This document shows, piece after piece, positions 36,780 to 46,674 of a stretch of 64,000 nucleotides of DNA. How positions within the stretch are numbered: position 1 is the first letter of the stretch; each line of letters starts with the position of its first letter. The stretch is from Vibrio sp. SCSIO 43136 (lineage in GTDB: Bacteria > Pseudomonadota > Gammaproteobacteria > Enterobacterales > Vibrionaceae): NCBI RefSeq assembly GCF_023716565.1, contig NZ_CP071849.1:1054001-1118000 (forward strand). Reading direction: 5' to 3'. The notes under the pieces are model-generated. The model had not been told where the DNA came from. It searched no databases and worked only from the letters and a program-made list of their open reading frames with translations. Both the position numbers and the translations under genes were made by a program.

Positions 36780-37655
36780 TTAAATCGTTTTGGCTAAATT
36801 AATTGTTTTTGCTAACCGATCAAAGCTTTCCATCACCTGCGAGCACTTCATAACTCGCCCATGGCCTTGCCCTTGCACTGAAACCAGTTCCACATATTTC
36901 ATTTCCTGGTCCGCCTGCTGTGACACCGAATACTTGGCAAATTTATCTGCTTCATCGTGCACTATGATGGTTTGAGCGATACGGGCTCCCAGTTTGTTGT
37001 ATGGGTCAACCGTGTGGAGTGGATAGTGGTACTGGTGCTCAATATCCGACACCACTGCTTTGAACAAACGCATTGAAAAACCAGAGCGTTCAATACTGCC
37101 AAACAAGTTTTCTATGTAGTTCAACACAGGGGCAATCAACAACATAGGTACATTGGCAATACGCTCATGGCGACATTCAAGGGCTGATGCTGTGCCCATG
37201 CTGTGTCCCACAACACCAACGACCTCTTGCTCCGTGGCATCGATAATACCTTCTAGCCCAGCAACAAATGCTGGAATCGAGCCATAAATGCCATCGCTCT
37301 TGCCGTGGCCGGGATGGTCATAGGCAATGGCGGTAAAACCTTGCGCTGCAATGTGTTCCATCAATGGCACGTATTGATTAGAGCTACCTGACCAACCATG
37401 AGTAAGAATCCATGCCGGGCCTTGCCCCAGTTGATAGCGAGTTAACAGACCTTCACCCGTTTCTACTTGGTCAATCCGCATTTCAGCCGGTTCTTCATTT
37501 TTTGGTGTCATGCGTACTGGAGTTAGCAGAAGCTTTTTCGCTTTCTGCTTAGCCTGTTTAGGAGCAATTAGATGAAATGCACCTGTACCAAGTCCGACTA
37601 AACTTTTCTTAACGCTAAATTTATTCGACGTATTGAAGTAAATCTTCTCACTCAT
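36780..37655 (-). CDS. Alpha/beta-hydrolase fold protein
   Basis: A 291-residue hydrolase. The nucleophile is S152 in VVGHSMGTASAL, the oxyanion-hole segment is ILTHGWSGSSNQY, the catalytic Asp is probably in IIVHDEADKFAKY and the His in GQGHGRVMK. AYDHPGHGKSDG is a further family motif. Basic and hydrophobic residues precede the fold (about 14-45), without a convincing signal peptide. The substrate is unknown; lysophospholipase or esterase activity is common in the family. The start at 37655 (MSEKIYF) has AAGGA 7 bases upstream; the frame runs further up to 37727 without support. It follows the TetR gene on the same strand with a 124-base gap, so control by that regulator is plausible. Confidence 0.85.
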   Translation of the reverse strand: MSEKIYFNTSNKFSVKKSLVGLGTGAFHLIAPKQAKQKAKKLLLTPVRMTPKNEEPAEMRIDQVETGEGLLTRYQLGQGPAWILTHGWSGSSNQYVPLMEHIAAQGFTAIAYDHPGHGKSDGIYGSIPAFVAGLEGIIDATEQEVVGVVGHSMGTASALECRHERIANVPMLLIAPVLNYIENLFGSIERSGFSMRLFKAVVSDIEHQYHYPLHTVDPYNKLGARIAQTIIVHDEADKFAKYSVSQQADQEMKYVELVSVQGQGHGRVMKCSQVMESFDRLAKTINLAKTI

Positions 37656-37745
37656 GATCTTGTCCTTGCCCATAAAAGTACGGGCGTGCTTTTTATGTTT
37701 TGAATAAATGGGAGTCCTTGCTCCCATTCAATTATTGTCTCTGTG

Positions 37746-37783
37746 TTAGGGCGTGTTAGTTTTTCTGTCCCTAGATGCCCTAA
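37746..37783. repeat. Degenerate copy of the palindromic element seen at 45502-45538
   Basis: TTAGGGCGTGTTAG starts here and TGCCCTAA closes the copy, giving TTAGGGC / GCCCTAA arms. The left arm matches the intact element, while the right arm has lost its AACAC part. CTGTGTTA precedes both copies. It overlaps the stop codon of the TetR gene. Confidence 0.5.
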
Positions 37784-38376
37784 TCCGTCTTCCAGCGGGT
37801 GATAATCGCTTCAACACCTTGCCAGAAATGATCTTTACTGGTTTGCAATCCATTAATTGATGCAAATAATTGTGCGCTGAGATACAAGCCATACAGCTCA
37901 AACGTGGCTTGTCTTGCATCAAGCTTGACGTTGAACTCGCCAGAGCTTTGTCCTTTCTCTATTTGAATCGTTAGGTAGTCGATCCACATAGCGATAATTT
38001 GTTGCAGCTTTTGCTGAATCGGGCTGTCAGACTCGACACCATCCTTCCACGCATCCAAAAACATACAGCTGCCTTGATACGAGTGGTTCCAACCTAACCA
38101 GCTTTCTAGCAGGCAACGCATTTTTAGCTCGTAACAATCAAACTCTTGCGCTCGTATCGGTGCAATCACTTTCTCCACAAACACTTTATTGGCTTGATCA
38201 AGCACCGCTATTTGCAAATTCTCTTTTGAATTAAAGTGAGAAAATAACCCGCTTTTCGACATACCACATTGCTTTGCAAGCTCACCAATCGTCAGACTTT
38301 CCAAGCCTTGTTCGCTCGCTATCTCAAACGCTGTCGTCAAAATCATGTCTCGAGTTATCTTGCCTTTACTTGCCAC
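37780..38376 (-). CDS. TetR/AcrR-family transcriptional regulator
   Basis: A 198-residue repressor-type protein. The N-terminal helix-turn-helix is classical: ILTTAFEIASEQGLESLTIG then ELAKQCGMSKSGLFSHFNSK (about 12-57). The C-terminal ligand-binding domain (about 75-195) resembles the TetR_C subgroup with WLGWNHSYQGSCMFLDAW; the inducer is unknown. A perfect palindrome AGTACG-AC-CGTACT lies 36 bases upstream of its start, so it is probably autoregulated. The alpha/beta hydrolase gene downstream on the same strand is the likely co-regulated target. Confidence 0.92.
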   Translation of the reverse strand: MASKGKITRDMILTTAFEIASEQGLESLTIGELAKQCGMSKSGLFSHFNSKENLQIAVLDQANKVFVEKVIAPIRAQEFDCYELKMRCLLESWLGWNHSYQGSCMFLDAWKDGVESDSPIQQKLQQIIAMWIDYLTIQIEKGQSSGEFNVKLDARQATFELYGLYLSAQLFASINGLQTSKDHFWQGVEAIITRWKTD

Positions 38377-38411
38377 ATTCTCACCTTTACAAATGTACTA
38401 TTTACATTATT

Positions 38412-38425
38412 AGTACGACCGTACT
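38412..38425. promoter_or_regulatory. Palindromic operator candidate upstream of the TetR gene
   Basis: AGTACG and CGTACT are perfect inverted 6-mers separated by AC, located 36 bases before the TetR start codon within AT-rich promoter DNA. The position and symmetry suit a TetR dimer. Confidence 0.55.
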
Positions 38426-38543
38426 TTTTTTGCAAGCATCTATATTCATAAATTCACTAGACTTGATAAGTTATGGTCAAGTTATGCGTGAAGGTAGCAA
38501 TGCTATGACCGTTAAGATTTTTGTCGAACGAATAGACATCCAG

Positions 38544-41024
38544 CTAGTGGACGGAGTCATTAGCCAATACGAGTTTATGAGATAGCCATTTATCCAAAGA
38601 TTTACCCAACGACGGCATGGTGATGGGTTTCGTCAGATAGTCGTCCATACCTGCTTCGATACACTTTTCTCTATCCCCCTCCATTGCATTGGCCGTCATG
38701 GCAACAATCAGACTTTGGGGGTTAATATTTGGGTTTCGATTGCTGCGGATCTCTCTCGTCGCTTCATATCCGTCCATCTCGGGCATCTGGCAATCCATGT
38801 ACACTAGATCATAAATCACTTCAGTGTTAAGCGCGGCCAGTGCTTCCAGCCCGTTTGCTGCTCGGTCGACTTTTACACCGAACTTATGCAACATGGATTG
38901 AAGTACTAGCTGATTGGTAGCAACGTCATCTACCACTAGAATACGGGCGTTATATTGAGGTTTTTGTGTGGGTGTATTTTTGGTAATAATGGTATCAAGC
39001 ACCTTTCCTTGGGTGGTGCCTGATACCTTCTCTAAAACGTTGAGTAAATCAGGTTGATGTAGTGGCTTGGTCAAGTACCCTTGAATCCCTATCCCCTTCA
39101 GCTCTTCTAACTCATCTCTCTCTGCAACGGATGAGAACATGACTAAACGAGTGTTTTTGGTGGTGTCGCTTGCTAAAATTTTCTTAGCCAACTCGGCACC
39201 ATCCATTTGTGGCATTTGATAATCTAGAATTGCTATCGAAAACGGAGAGTTTTCCATTGTGGCCAGTTGCAAAACCTCAAGGGCATCCTCGCCACCTGAC
39301 ACAACTTGGTGATCGATTTCCCATCGAGTTAACAAGCCAGAAAGCAAAGTGCGATTAGTTTCAATATCATCGACCACCAAGATTCGTTGTTTTTTCAACT
39401 CGCCCGTAGGTAAGTAAACCACAGACTCTTGGTGAGAGTTGTCGACCACAATCGTGAACCAAAATGTTGACCCTTTCCCAGGCTCACTCACTACACCTAT
39501 ATCGCCCCCCATCATCTCACACAACTTTTTGCTGATAGAAAGCCCAAGACCCGTCCCACCGTACTTGCGAGTGGTCGAACTGTCCGCTTGCGAAAAGCGA
39601 GCAAATAATCGCTCTTGTTGCTCTTTGCTGATACCAATACCACTATCAACGACTTCAAATCTGAGCGTAGTTTGATTAGCGTTTGTTGCGTGACTTGATA
39701 CGTAAACAGCCACTTCACCTTCTGCGGTAAATTTGATGGCATTGTTCACTAAGTTGAGCAAGACTTGACGTAAGCGTCCCGAATCACCGCAATAGTACTG
39801 CCCAAGCACTGGCGATGCGGGACAGACGAAGTGGACTCCTTTGTCTTGAGCAATTAACTCAAGCATCTGCCCTATTTCCTCCAAAAGCTCACCTAGGTCA
39901 AAATCAATCGACTCAAGTACAACTTTGCCAGCTTCAATCTTTGAGAAGTCAAGAATGTCATTGATGATGGCGAGCAATGACTCAGCACTGTTTTTTGCTG
40001 TTTGAGTCATTCGATATTGGTCTTGATTTAGGTTGGTATCGAGAAGTAGATTGGTCATTCCAATGACGCCATTCATTGGTGTTCGAATTTCATGGCTCAT
40101 GGTCGACAAGAAATCTGTCTTAGCCACTGCTGCAGCTTGTGCTTTTTCCTGTTCTTGTTTTAGTTTCTCATTGTAGGCATGCATCTTTCGGTCGTTATCA
40201 ATCAAACTGGCTGTCATTTCAATAAGACCTTTGGTCAAAACCGCCAGCTCATCCTTCCCTGTAAGATATTGATTACTGTGCAAAGCTTCAGCTGCGTTCT
40301 CTAACTCCCCTTGCTCTACCTGCTTAGATGCACGAACTAATTGCTCGATGCGCAGTTTAATTCGATTAGAAGACCAGATAGCAATAACAGTAATGATCAC
40401 AATGGCATAGATGGTACCAAAGAGTAAAACGAAGCCCGTTTGTTTCGCCGACGCATCTGACTTTTGGGTGCGTATTTCGATCAGCTGCTGCTCGACTCCA
40501 ATAAAGTGGGCAATTCTGTTGCGAATTTGATCAACAATCTGCTTGCCTACCTGGCTTTTTAATAGGTCCGTCACGCTGTCCATGGTTGCATGGCCGTTAT
40601 TGACCAACCGACGCTGAGCGATACCACGAAAAGCCACTGTTTTTAGCCACTTTTGATGAAGCTTCTCCACCTCTTCTAACACAAGCACTTGGCTCGGGTT
40701 ATCACTTACCTGCACAGAGAGTGTTTCAATACGTTCAGACCAAATATTCAACGCATTATCAAACGGCGCTAAAAAATCCTGCTCACCAGTAATTAAATAT
40801 CCTCGCTGTCCTGTTTCCATATCAGCAGTTAAACTCAATAACTCTTGTGCTCGAGCTATCGCTTTTTGAGTGTGCTCTACCCAGTTACTATCTTCCACCA
40901 TGGATTGGGTGTTTTGATAAACAGTGATCGACACCGCTATCATCAAAAAGATGGGGATGGAAAAAATGACAAAAAACTTTTTTTGTATCGATATATCGTC
41001 AAACCAAAGACTTATTCGAGACAT
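38544..41024 (-). CDS. CHASE3-type hybrid sensor histidine kinase with two receivers
   Basis: An 826-residue membrane sensor. TM1 (about 18-37) leads into a CHASE3 periplasmic helical bundle (about 38-185; [20 protein letters not shown] is the family signature). TM2 (about 190-215) is followed by a HAMP-like linker, HisKA with H311 ([15 protein letters not shown]), HATPase ([26 protein letters not shown]), and receivers with D601 ([11 protein letters not shown]) and D744 ([11 protein letters not shown]). No HPt domain is present, so a separate phosphotransfer protein is needed. The gene stands alone on the minus strand, divergent from the RND efflux genes by 192 bases. The signal sensed by CHASE3 is generally unknown. 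Confidence 0.93.
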   Translation of the reverse strand: MSRISLWFDDISIQKKFFVIFSIPIFLMIAVSITVYQNTQSMVEDSNWVEHTQKAIARAQELLSLTADMETGQRGYLITGEQDFLAPFDNALNIWSERIETLSVQVSDNPSQVLVLEEVEKLHQKWLKTVAFRGIAQRRLVNNGHATMDSVTDLLKSQVGKQIVDQIRNRIAHFIGVEQQLIEIRTQKSDASAKQTGFVLLFGTIYAIVIITVIAIWSSNRIKLRIEQLVRASKQVEQGELENAAEALHSNQYLTGKDELAVLTKGLIEMTASLIDNDRKMHAYNEKLKQEQEKAQAAAVAKTDFLSTMSHEIRTPMNGVIGMTNLLLDTNLNQDQYRMTQTAKNSAESLLAIINDILDFSKIEAGKVVLESIDFDLGELLEEIGQMLELIAQDKGVHFVCPASPVLGQYYCGDSGRLRQVLLNLVNNAIKFTAEGEVAVYVSSHATNANQTTLRFEVVDSGIGISKEQQERLFARFSQADSSTTRKYGGTGLGLSISKKLCEMMGGDIGVVSEPGKGSTFWFTIVVDNSHQESVVYLPTGELKKQRILVVDDIETNRTLLSGLLTRWEIDHQVVSGGEDALEVLQLATMENSPFSIAILDYQMPQMDGAELAKKILASDTTKNTRLVMFSSVAERDELEELKGIGIQGYLTKPLHQPDLLNVLEKVSGTTQGKVLDTIITKNTPTQKPQYNARILVVDDVATNQLVLQSMLHKFGVKVDRAANGLEALAALNTEVIYDLVYMDCQMPEMDGYEATREIRSNRNPNINPQSLIVAMTANAMEGDREKCIEAGMDDYLTKPITMPSLGKSLDKWLSHKLVLANDSVH

Positions 41025-41216
41025 AGATGCTCTTATAGCAGTTCCTTTATTGTCTCTAGTTTAGAGTATTTAGTGTGAATTTTTTCTCACTGAGCTCAAA
41101 TTTTGATCGGGAATCTAGTAAATTCGTACTAATCGTTGCTCTATTGCAAATCATTAGGCCAAGTGACTGCTTTTTGAAGTAAAATAGCGCAGAAATTTAG
41201 ATATAAGGTTGTATCG

Positions 41217-42350
41217 ATGAAACTTTCTTTTGCTCGTTGGCTATTGCCATTATGTGTTCTTGCTGTAGCAGCAGGCGGATTTTACGTAGTTAAGGCAAAT
41301 GGCCCTGAAGTGCCACAAACCAAACCTGTTGACCCAACGCCAAAAGTGAGTGTTGAAACCCTTACCCCTATCGCACATCCAGTAAAGATCGTTAGCTATG
41401 GTGAGCTTCGTCCGCTGGAAACTACCCTAATATCAGCGCAAGTTTCAGGTGAAGTCGTGAGTTGGCACCCAAACTTTGTGCCAGGAGGCATTGTTAAACG
41501 TGGTGAAGTGCTGTTTTCTATCGAATCAGACAACTATGAAGCTGCGGTTCTTCAAGCCCAAGCATCGGTTGCACAAGCACAATCCGTGTTGATTGAAGAA
41601 CGCGCCAGAGCAAAAGTTGCAGAGCGACAAGCTAAAAGCTTAAACAAGAGTCAAGTCACTGATTTGTATTTGCGCAAACCACAAGTATTAAGTGCGGAAG
41701 CACAGCTTAAATCGGCGCAAGCGGCGCTTAAACGTGCTAATCGTGACCTAGACAACTGTAATGTGATCGCACCATACGATGCATTAGTGACCGCGAGAGA
41801 TTTAGGTTTAGGTCAATTTATTACCGCTGGTGCTCAAGTGGCAAAACTCAACAATATTGAAAATGCTGAGGTGTTACTTCCAATTGCAGGCTTCGATAGC
41901 CGTTTCCTTCCAAGCAACCTTTCAGGTTTGGATGCAACAGTGACCCAAAAGAGCACCAAAGATTTAACTCGTAAAGCGAAGATTGACCGCGATCTAGGTG
42001 TTGTCGACAGCGCTACTCGTATGGTCAACATCGTGGCTCGAGTTGAAGATCCTTACGGACTTAACTCTGGCCTTGATGCGATGCACTTTGGTAGCTATCT
42101 CGAAGTAGAGTTTACCGGAAAGACCCTAGATAACGTGTTTAAGTTACCTCAAGAACTGGTGTCTAAAGATCAAGTGTGGGTGGTGAACGACAGCAGTGAG
42201 CTTGAAGCGCACAAAGTGGTAGTTGCTCGAGAAGAAGATCGTTTTTTCTATATCAGCAGTGGCTTAACTGTTGGAGATAAAGTTGTCACTACCTTGCCTG
42301 AATACCCGCAAGAAGGCATGAAAGTCGAAGTGTTGGAAAAATCATTATGA
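41217..42350 (+). CDS. RND efflux system periplasmic adaptor (membrane fusion protein)
   Basis: A 377-residue HlyD/AcrA-type adaptor linking the inner-membrane pump to an outer-membrane channel. The N-terminus carries a membrane anchor or signal segment (WLLPLCVLAVAAGGFYVVKA) without a lipobox cysteine. Next come a biotinyl-lipoyl half (LISAQVSGEVVSWHPNFVPG, GGIVKRGEVLFSIESDNYEA), an alpha-helical hairpin (about 105-175; AQAQSVLIEERARAKVAERQ) and the second lipoyl half (VIAPYDALVTARDLGLGQFI). The stop overlaps the permease start (ATGA), so the two are translationally coupled. No TolC-like gene is adjacent, so a shared channel is expected. AAGG precedes the ATG. Confidence 0.92.
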   Translation: MKLSFARWLLPLCVLAVAAGGFYVVKANGPEVPQTKPVDPTPKVSVETLTPIAHPVKIVSYGELRPLETTLISAQVSGEVVSWHPNFVPGGIVKRGEVLFSIESDNYEAAVLQAQASVAQAQSVLIEERARAKVAERQAKSLNKSQVTDLYLRKPQVLSAEAQLKSAQAALKRANRDLDNCNVIAPYDALVTARDLGLGQFITAGAQVAKLNNIENAEVLLPIAGFDSRFLPSNLSGLDATVTQKSTKDLTRKAKIDRDLGVVDSATRMVNIVARVEDPYGLNSGLDAMHFGSYLEVEFTGKTLDNVFKLPQELVSKDQVWVVNDSSELEAHKVVVAREEDRFFYISSGLTVGDKVVTTLPEYPQEGMKVEVLEKSL

Positions 42351-45300
42351 GTCAGACCCAACCACAAAAAGGCCTCATCGCCTATTTTGCCAATAACTCA
42401 GTTGCAGCAAACCTGCTCATGGCGTTTATCATCATCATGGGTGTGATCAGTTATGTGACGATACAACGCCAGATGTTTCCTAATTTCGAAATCAATTACA
42501 TCGAAGTGTCGGCATCTTACCCAGGAGTTTCAGCGCAAGAAATCGAAGAAAGTATCCTGATCAAAGTTGAAGAGAACATCAAAGACATCACTGAAATTAA
42601 AAAGGCGGTATCCAACGCCTATCGTGGTGGTGGTAATCTTTCTTTAGAAATTGATACTAAAGCGGATCTTCAGCAGGTACTCGACAAAGTCAAACAGCGT
42701 GTTGACGCCATCGCAAGCTTCCCTGCGGCGATGGAGCCAATTAAAGTTCGCCAAATAGAATGGCGACAAGACGTCATCGGCATGGTGCTGGTGTCTGACC
42801 GCTCGTTAAATGAATTAAAGCCACTTGCTAAAAAAATCGAGAAAGAGTTGCTTCAGCTAAGCAATGTGTCTTTGGTGACCGTGAGTGCACCAAATGATGA
42901 AATAGCTATCGAAGTTCACCCTGATGCGCTTCGCACCTACGGTCTTACGCTGCAACAGGTATCTCAAGCTGTGCAGAGCTACTCGGCTAACTACTCAGCC
43001 GGCCAAATTCGTACCAATTCAGGCATAATTTCAGTAAGGATTGAAAACCAGTATTACAGCGGTCAAGAGTTCCGACAAATTCCAGTTAAGCTTGGGGCAA
43101 ATGGTTCTAAGGTCTTACTACGAGATATTGCCACAATCAAAGACGATTTCGTTGAGGGTGAGCGTTACTTTAAATACTCAGACAGCAACGCCATCTACTT
43201 ATCGGTAAAAGCCACCAAAACTCAGAATATGGTGCCAATCGCCAAAACTGTTCACCAATTTATCGAAGCTCGCAACGAAACCTTACCTCAAGGCATCCGA
43301 CTGGAAACCTTGATGGACATGACTCACTACCTCAACGCCCGTCTAGATATGATGCTCAGTAACTTGCTGCAAGGCTCAATTCTAGTTGCACTGATGTTAG
43401 GGCTATTCCTGCGCTTTAAGCTTGCGATGTGGGTGATGGTGGGCTTACCTGTTTGCTTCCTAGGGGCGGTAATGATGATGCCGATGTTTGGTATCAGCCT
43501 AAATATCATTTCACTGTTCGCATTCATCATGGTGCTCGGTATCGTGGTCGATGATGCCATCGTCATGGGTGAGAGTGCCTATACAGAAATAGAGAAAAAC
43601 GGCGGCGGAGTCGAAAATGTCGTACGAGGGGTAAGAAAAGTAGCCACTCCTGCGACATTTGGTGTGTTAACCACCATCGCTGTTTTTGCACCGTTTGTAT
43701 TCTCAACAGGTCCAGAAAAGGCCTTCTTCTTTGGCATCGCCGTTGTGGTGATTTTGTGTCTGATATTTAGTTTGATTGAATCGAAACTGATCTTGCCAGC
43801 GCACCTCGCCCACACCAATTTTACGCCAATCAAGCCAGATAGCTGGCGAGCAGGATTTAACCGCCGATTCTTTGGTTTTGTTAACGGCCCTTATCGCAAC
43901 TTCATCCGCAAATGTACTCATTGGCGCTGGAGCGTATTTACGGTCTTTATTGCATTATTAAGCGTTAGCGTTGCCGCAGTATTGGCAGGGCACGTGCGCA
44001 TGGTACCCACACCAAAAGTGCCTCATGACTTCCCTAGCATTGTGTTCGAAATGAACAGCAATGTGTCTGATGAACAGACCATCGCCGCACTGCTGGAAAT
44101 CGAAGATGCGGTTCAATCGGTAGAGAACCAAACCATTGAAGAATATGGTAAAGGCATCGTACGAGACATCATGATCATGAACGAAGGGCGCACCAATGGT
44201 CGCTTGATAGTGCCATTAGTGGATGAAGACGATAGACCTTACAATACTTTCGAGCTTTCTCGTCGCTGGCGAGAAGCGATCCCGACCATTGTCGGACTGA
44301 AGTCAATTACGATCCAAGACGACGTCAATGGCAGTGACAGCGGCGATGAATTTGGTTACCTACTCTACGGACCAGACATCGACACACTCAACGAAGCAGG
44401 TCGTTACTTCATTTCACAACTTCAGCAACAAAATGGGCTGTTTGATATCAGCTCATCAATTGATTCAAGTAGTAAAGAAGTTCAGCTCAGCCTTGCGCCT
44501 GTCGCTTATGACCTTGGGTTAGATTTGGCTACCGTCGCCCAGCAGGTTGGTGGCAGTTTTTACGGTGGTGAAGCTCAGCGAATCATTCGTGATGGTGAAG
44601 AGGTGAAGGTGATGGTGCGCTATCCAAAACTCACGCGTGAGGCTTTCTCTTCCCTTCGCCACACGCTCATTACTACACCTTCAGGTTCTCAAGTGATGCT
44701 AGGCGATGTCGTTGAAATCACTCAAAAACCAGGCATCAATACTATTCGTCGAGAAGGCGGCTATCGTACCGTGTATGTCTACGGCTCTATTGATGAACAA
44801 CTGGTGGAACCAGACAAAGTGGTAGAGCAGATTGAACAAAACCTACTACCAGCATTGAAAAAAGCCTACCCTCAGGTCACCACAGAATTGGGTGGAACGA
44901 TTGAAGAACAGCAGCAACAAAAACGTGAACAGATATCGTTCTTTGTCGCTGGCATGCTAATCGTTTATATCTTACTGGCAGTGCCGCTACGTAGCTACAG
45001 CCAGCCATTGATCATCATGTCCGTTATCCCGTTTAGTTTAACCGGTGCAATCTGGGGTCACATGGCGTTTGGATTGGATCTGAGCATGATGTCGACCTTC
45101 GGTCTCATTGCGGCAGCGGGTGTTGTGATCAATGACTCCTTGGTGATGACAGATTACATCAATGGGGCGAGAGCACGGGGCGTTGCTATCAAAGAAGCGG
45201 TGATTGAAGCAGGTTGTGCGCGTTTTCGAGCGATCACTTTAACCTCAATAACAACCTTCATGGGAGTATTGCCGATCATGTTTGAAACCAGTCTTCAAGC

Positions 45301-45466
45301 CAAATTCGTCATTCCGATGGCGGTGGGATTGGGCTTTGCCGTATTGTATGCCACCTTGCTAACCTTAGTTTTGGTGCCTTGCCTCTACCTAATGTTGCAA
45401 GACATCAAAGCACTGTTTAGACCCATCAAGCGTCTGTGGTCGAAACAAGAACAAATGTCTAGCTAG
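42347..45466 (+). CDS. RND-family efflux permease (AcrB/MexF-like)
   Basis: A 1039-residue proton-driven inner-membrane pump with the duplicated 12-helix RND architecture: TM1 near residues 18-35, large periplasmic loops (about 40-335 and 560-870), TM2-6 (about 335-480), TM7 (about 530) and TM8-12 (about 870-1025). The proton-relay aspartates are D402 and D403 in IVVDDAIVMGES of TM4; the second half has SLTGAIWGHM and GVVINDSLVMTDYI. It resembles small-molecule (HAE1-like) rather than metal pumps because no Met/His metal motif is evident. It overlaps the adaptor gene by four bases. The substrate range is unknown. Confidence 0.94.
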   Translation: MSQTQPQKGLIAYFANNSVAANLLMAFIIIMGVISYVTIQRQMFPNFEINYIEVSASYPGVSAQEIEESILIKVEENIKDITEIKKAVSNAYRGGGNLSLEIDTKADLQQVLDKVKQRVDAIASFPAAMEPIKVRQIEWRQDVIGMVLVSDRSLNELKPLAKKIEKELLQLSNVSLVTVSAPNDEIAIEVHPDALRTYGLTLQQVSQAVQSYSANYSAGQIRTNSGIISVRIENQYYSGQEFRQIPVKLGANGSKVLLRDIATIKDDFVEGERYFKYSDSNAIYLSVKATKTQNMVPIAKTVHQFIEARNETLPQGIRLETLMDMTHYLNARLDMMLSNLLQGSILVALMLGLFLRFKLAMWVMVGLPVCFLGAVMMMPMFGISLNIISLFAFIMVLGIVVDDAIVMGESAYTEIEKNGGGVENVVRGVRKVATPATFGVLTTIAVFAPFVFSTGPEKAFFFGIAVVVILCLIFSLIESKLILPAHLAHTNFTPIKPDSWRAGFNRRFFGFVNGPYRNFIRKCTHWRWSVFTVFIALLSVSVAAVLAGHVRMVPTPKVPHDFPSIVFEMNSNVSDEQTIAALLEIEDAVQSVENQTIEEYGKGIVRDIMIMNEGRTNGRLIVPLVDEDDRPYNTFELSRRWREAIPTIVGLKSITIQDDVNGSDSGDEFGYLLYGPDIDTLNEAGRYFISQLQQQNGLFDISSSIDSSSKEVQLSLAPVAYDLGLDLATVAQQVGGSFYGGEAQRIIRDGEEVKVMVRYPKLTREAFSSLRHTLITTPSGSQVMLGDVVEITQKPGINTIRREGGYRTVYVYGSIDEQLVEPDKVVEQIEQNLLPALKKAYPQVTTELGGTIEEQQQQKREQISFFVAGMLIVYILLAVPLRSYSQPLIIMSVIPFSLTGAIWGHMAFGLDLSMMSTFGLIAAAGVVINDSLVMTDYINGARARGVAIKEAVIEAGCARFRAITLTSITTFMGVLPIMFETSLQAKFVIPMAVGLGFAVLYATLLTLVLVPCLYLMLQDIKALFRPIKRLWSKQEQMSS

Positions 45467-45501
45467 CAACTAGTCAACGAGAAACAAAGCCCTGTGTTAA
45501 C

Positions 45502-45538
45502 TAGGGCGTGTTGACCTCTCGAGGCCAACACGCCCTAA
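45502..45538. repeat. Long palindromic element between convergent genes
   Basis: TAGGGCGTGTTG pairs with CAACACGCCCTA, and after one mismatch CCTC pairs with GAGG, giving a nearly perfect 17-bp-arm hairpin. No T-tract lies on either side. A nested alternative stem (GCCCT / AGGGC, 45489-45507) overlaps it. It may end transcription of both neighbours or be a dispersed repeat; a degenerate copy is at 37746-37783. Confidence 0.7.
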
Positions 45539-45559
45539 TCTCATGGGGCTTTCTAGTCT

Positions 45560-45910
45560 TTACAGCAAGTTGATACCAAAGGACTTTAGTACCCAGGTTA
45601 AGATGGCAAAACAGCCAATGGAAATCATCGCACCTATGGCCAGTGCTGTCCAAAACGATAGGTATTTGAGCAGCCATGGAAAAGCTAAAAACATTGGCAA
45701 AGTAGGAAGTACATACCAGAAAGTATAATAAGCATGTTTAGATAGCTTTCCCTGCTCTAGCCCTTCAAGGTGCATCCAAATCAAAGCTAATATGGTGACA
45801 GTAGGTAGCGCAGCAGTAAGTGCACCTAACTTATCACTGCGCTTAGCTATCTCTGAAATCAAGACAACCAAGCCAGCAGTAATGGCATATTTGGCTATCA
45901 ACCACGCCAT
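45560..45910 (-). CDS. DUF3147 family membrane protein
   Basis: A 116-residue integral membrane protein with about four hydrophobic helices: AWLIAKYAITAGLVVLISEI, ALTAALPTVTILALIWMHL, FWYVLPTLPMFLAFPWLL and ALAIGAMISIGCFAILTWVL. The Pro-rich, Leu-rich pattern (FWYVLPTLPMF) matches small DUF3147 proteins of unknown function. It starts 8 bases downstream of the response-regulator gene on the same strand, so it is probably at the end of that transcript. No transport or enzymatic motif is visible. Confidence 0.75.
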   Translation of the reverse strand: MAWLIAKYAITAGLVVLISEIAKRSDKLGALTAALPTVTILALIWMHLEGLEQGKLSKHAYYTFWYVLPTLPMFLAFPWLLKYLSFWTALAIGAMISIGCFAILTWVLKSFGINLL

Positions 45911-45918
45911 AATCTAGA

Positions 45919-46674
45919 CTATATCCCGCTGCCCACATCGGTGAGCATCTTCACTTTGAGTTGTTCTATCTCAACAATACTTCGAAGTTCATGTAGGCGA
46001 TTTAACAGACGCTTATTGAGCGATACGCCCTGAGCAACCAAGCAGACACCATTTTTTGCACACAAATCTTGCATTAAGATCATGCCAGGCTCCAAATGAT
46101 TAAGATCATTGATGGTGAGATAACTCATATTGTTAAGCTTTCTCTGAGGAGGTGGCTCTGGCTTCTCTTTTTTGACTTCTTTCTTCGCTGGGCGAGTCAC
46201 CACATCTTCACTGATGCAATCAAAATCACTTTCAACGCTTTCATACTCGCTTTCATGGAACAACTCGGTGGTTTCATCAAGAGCTAATAAAACCTTAGTT
46301 CGTACATTATCCATGGTGATAGGTTTCACCAAAAACGCATTGATATCCAAGCTCATGCAAGAACGAATTACTTCGACATTAGAATAAGAAGTCACAGCAA
46401 CAACGCGAGTTGAAGGGGCATTGGAGGTCTTGTTAGTGCGGATGTGTTTTAGCAGCTCTATGCCATTCATCTTAGGCATGTTGATGTCGGTGATCACCAC
46501 ATCAATAAATTCAGAGTTGAGAATTTTGACCGCTTCTTCTCCATCCCCAGCACTGAAAACTCTATCGAGGTCGAGCTTTTGTAGCATAGCGACGAGTGTG
46601 GTGCGTGAGAACGGGTGGTCTTCAACCACGAGCGCCCTGCACTTAGAGAAAGTATTTACATTGTCACAAACCAT
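45919..46674 (-). CDS. Response regulator with unusual C-terminal domain
   Basis: A 251-residue protein. The receiver (about 12-130) has its phospho-acceptor D63 in VVITDINMPKMNG, the acidic pair V-E-D-H near 18-20, and the conserved Lys in FLVKPITMDNV. A charged linker (about 140-180; KKEVKKEKPEPPPQ) leads to a short C-terminal domain (about 190-245) with NHLEPGMILMQDL, AKNGVCLVAQGVSL and LLNRLHEL. This pattern is found at the end of some HD-GYP and related output proteins, but no HD or GYP motif is present. It has no DNA-binding domain, so output is probably by protein contact. The ATG overlaps the stop of the upstream hybrid kinase (TAATG), which should be its cognate kinase. Confidence 0.86.
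   Translation of the reverse strand: MVCDNVNTFSKCRALVVEDHPFSRTTLVAMLQKLDLDRVFSAGDGEEAVKILNSEFIDVVITDINMPKMNGIELLKHIRTNKTSNAPSTRVVAVTSYSNVEVIRSCMSLDINAFLVKPITMDNVRTKVLLALDETTELFHESEYESVESDFDCISEDVVTRPAKKEVKKEKPEPPPQRKLNNMSYLTINDLNHLEPGMILMQDLCAKNGVCLVAQGVSLNKRLLNRLHELRSIVEIEQLKVKMLTDVGSGI

Noticed and set aside
38274..38585. 103-residue plus-strand frame between the TetR gene and the CHASE3 kinase
   Set aside because: It overlaps the ends of both real genes and the promoter palindrome, lacks a ribosome binding site and has no recognisable domain.
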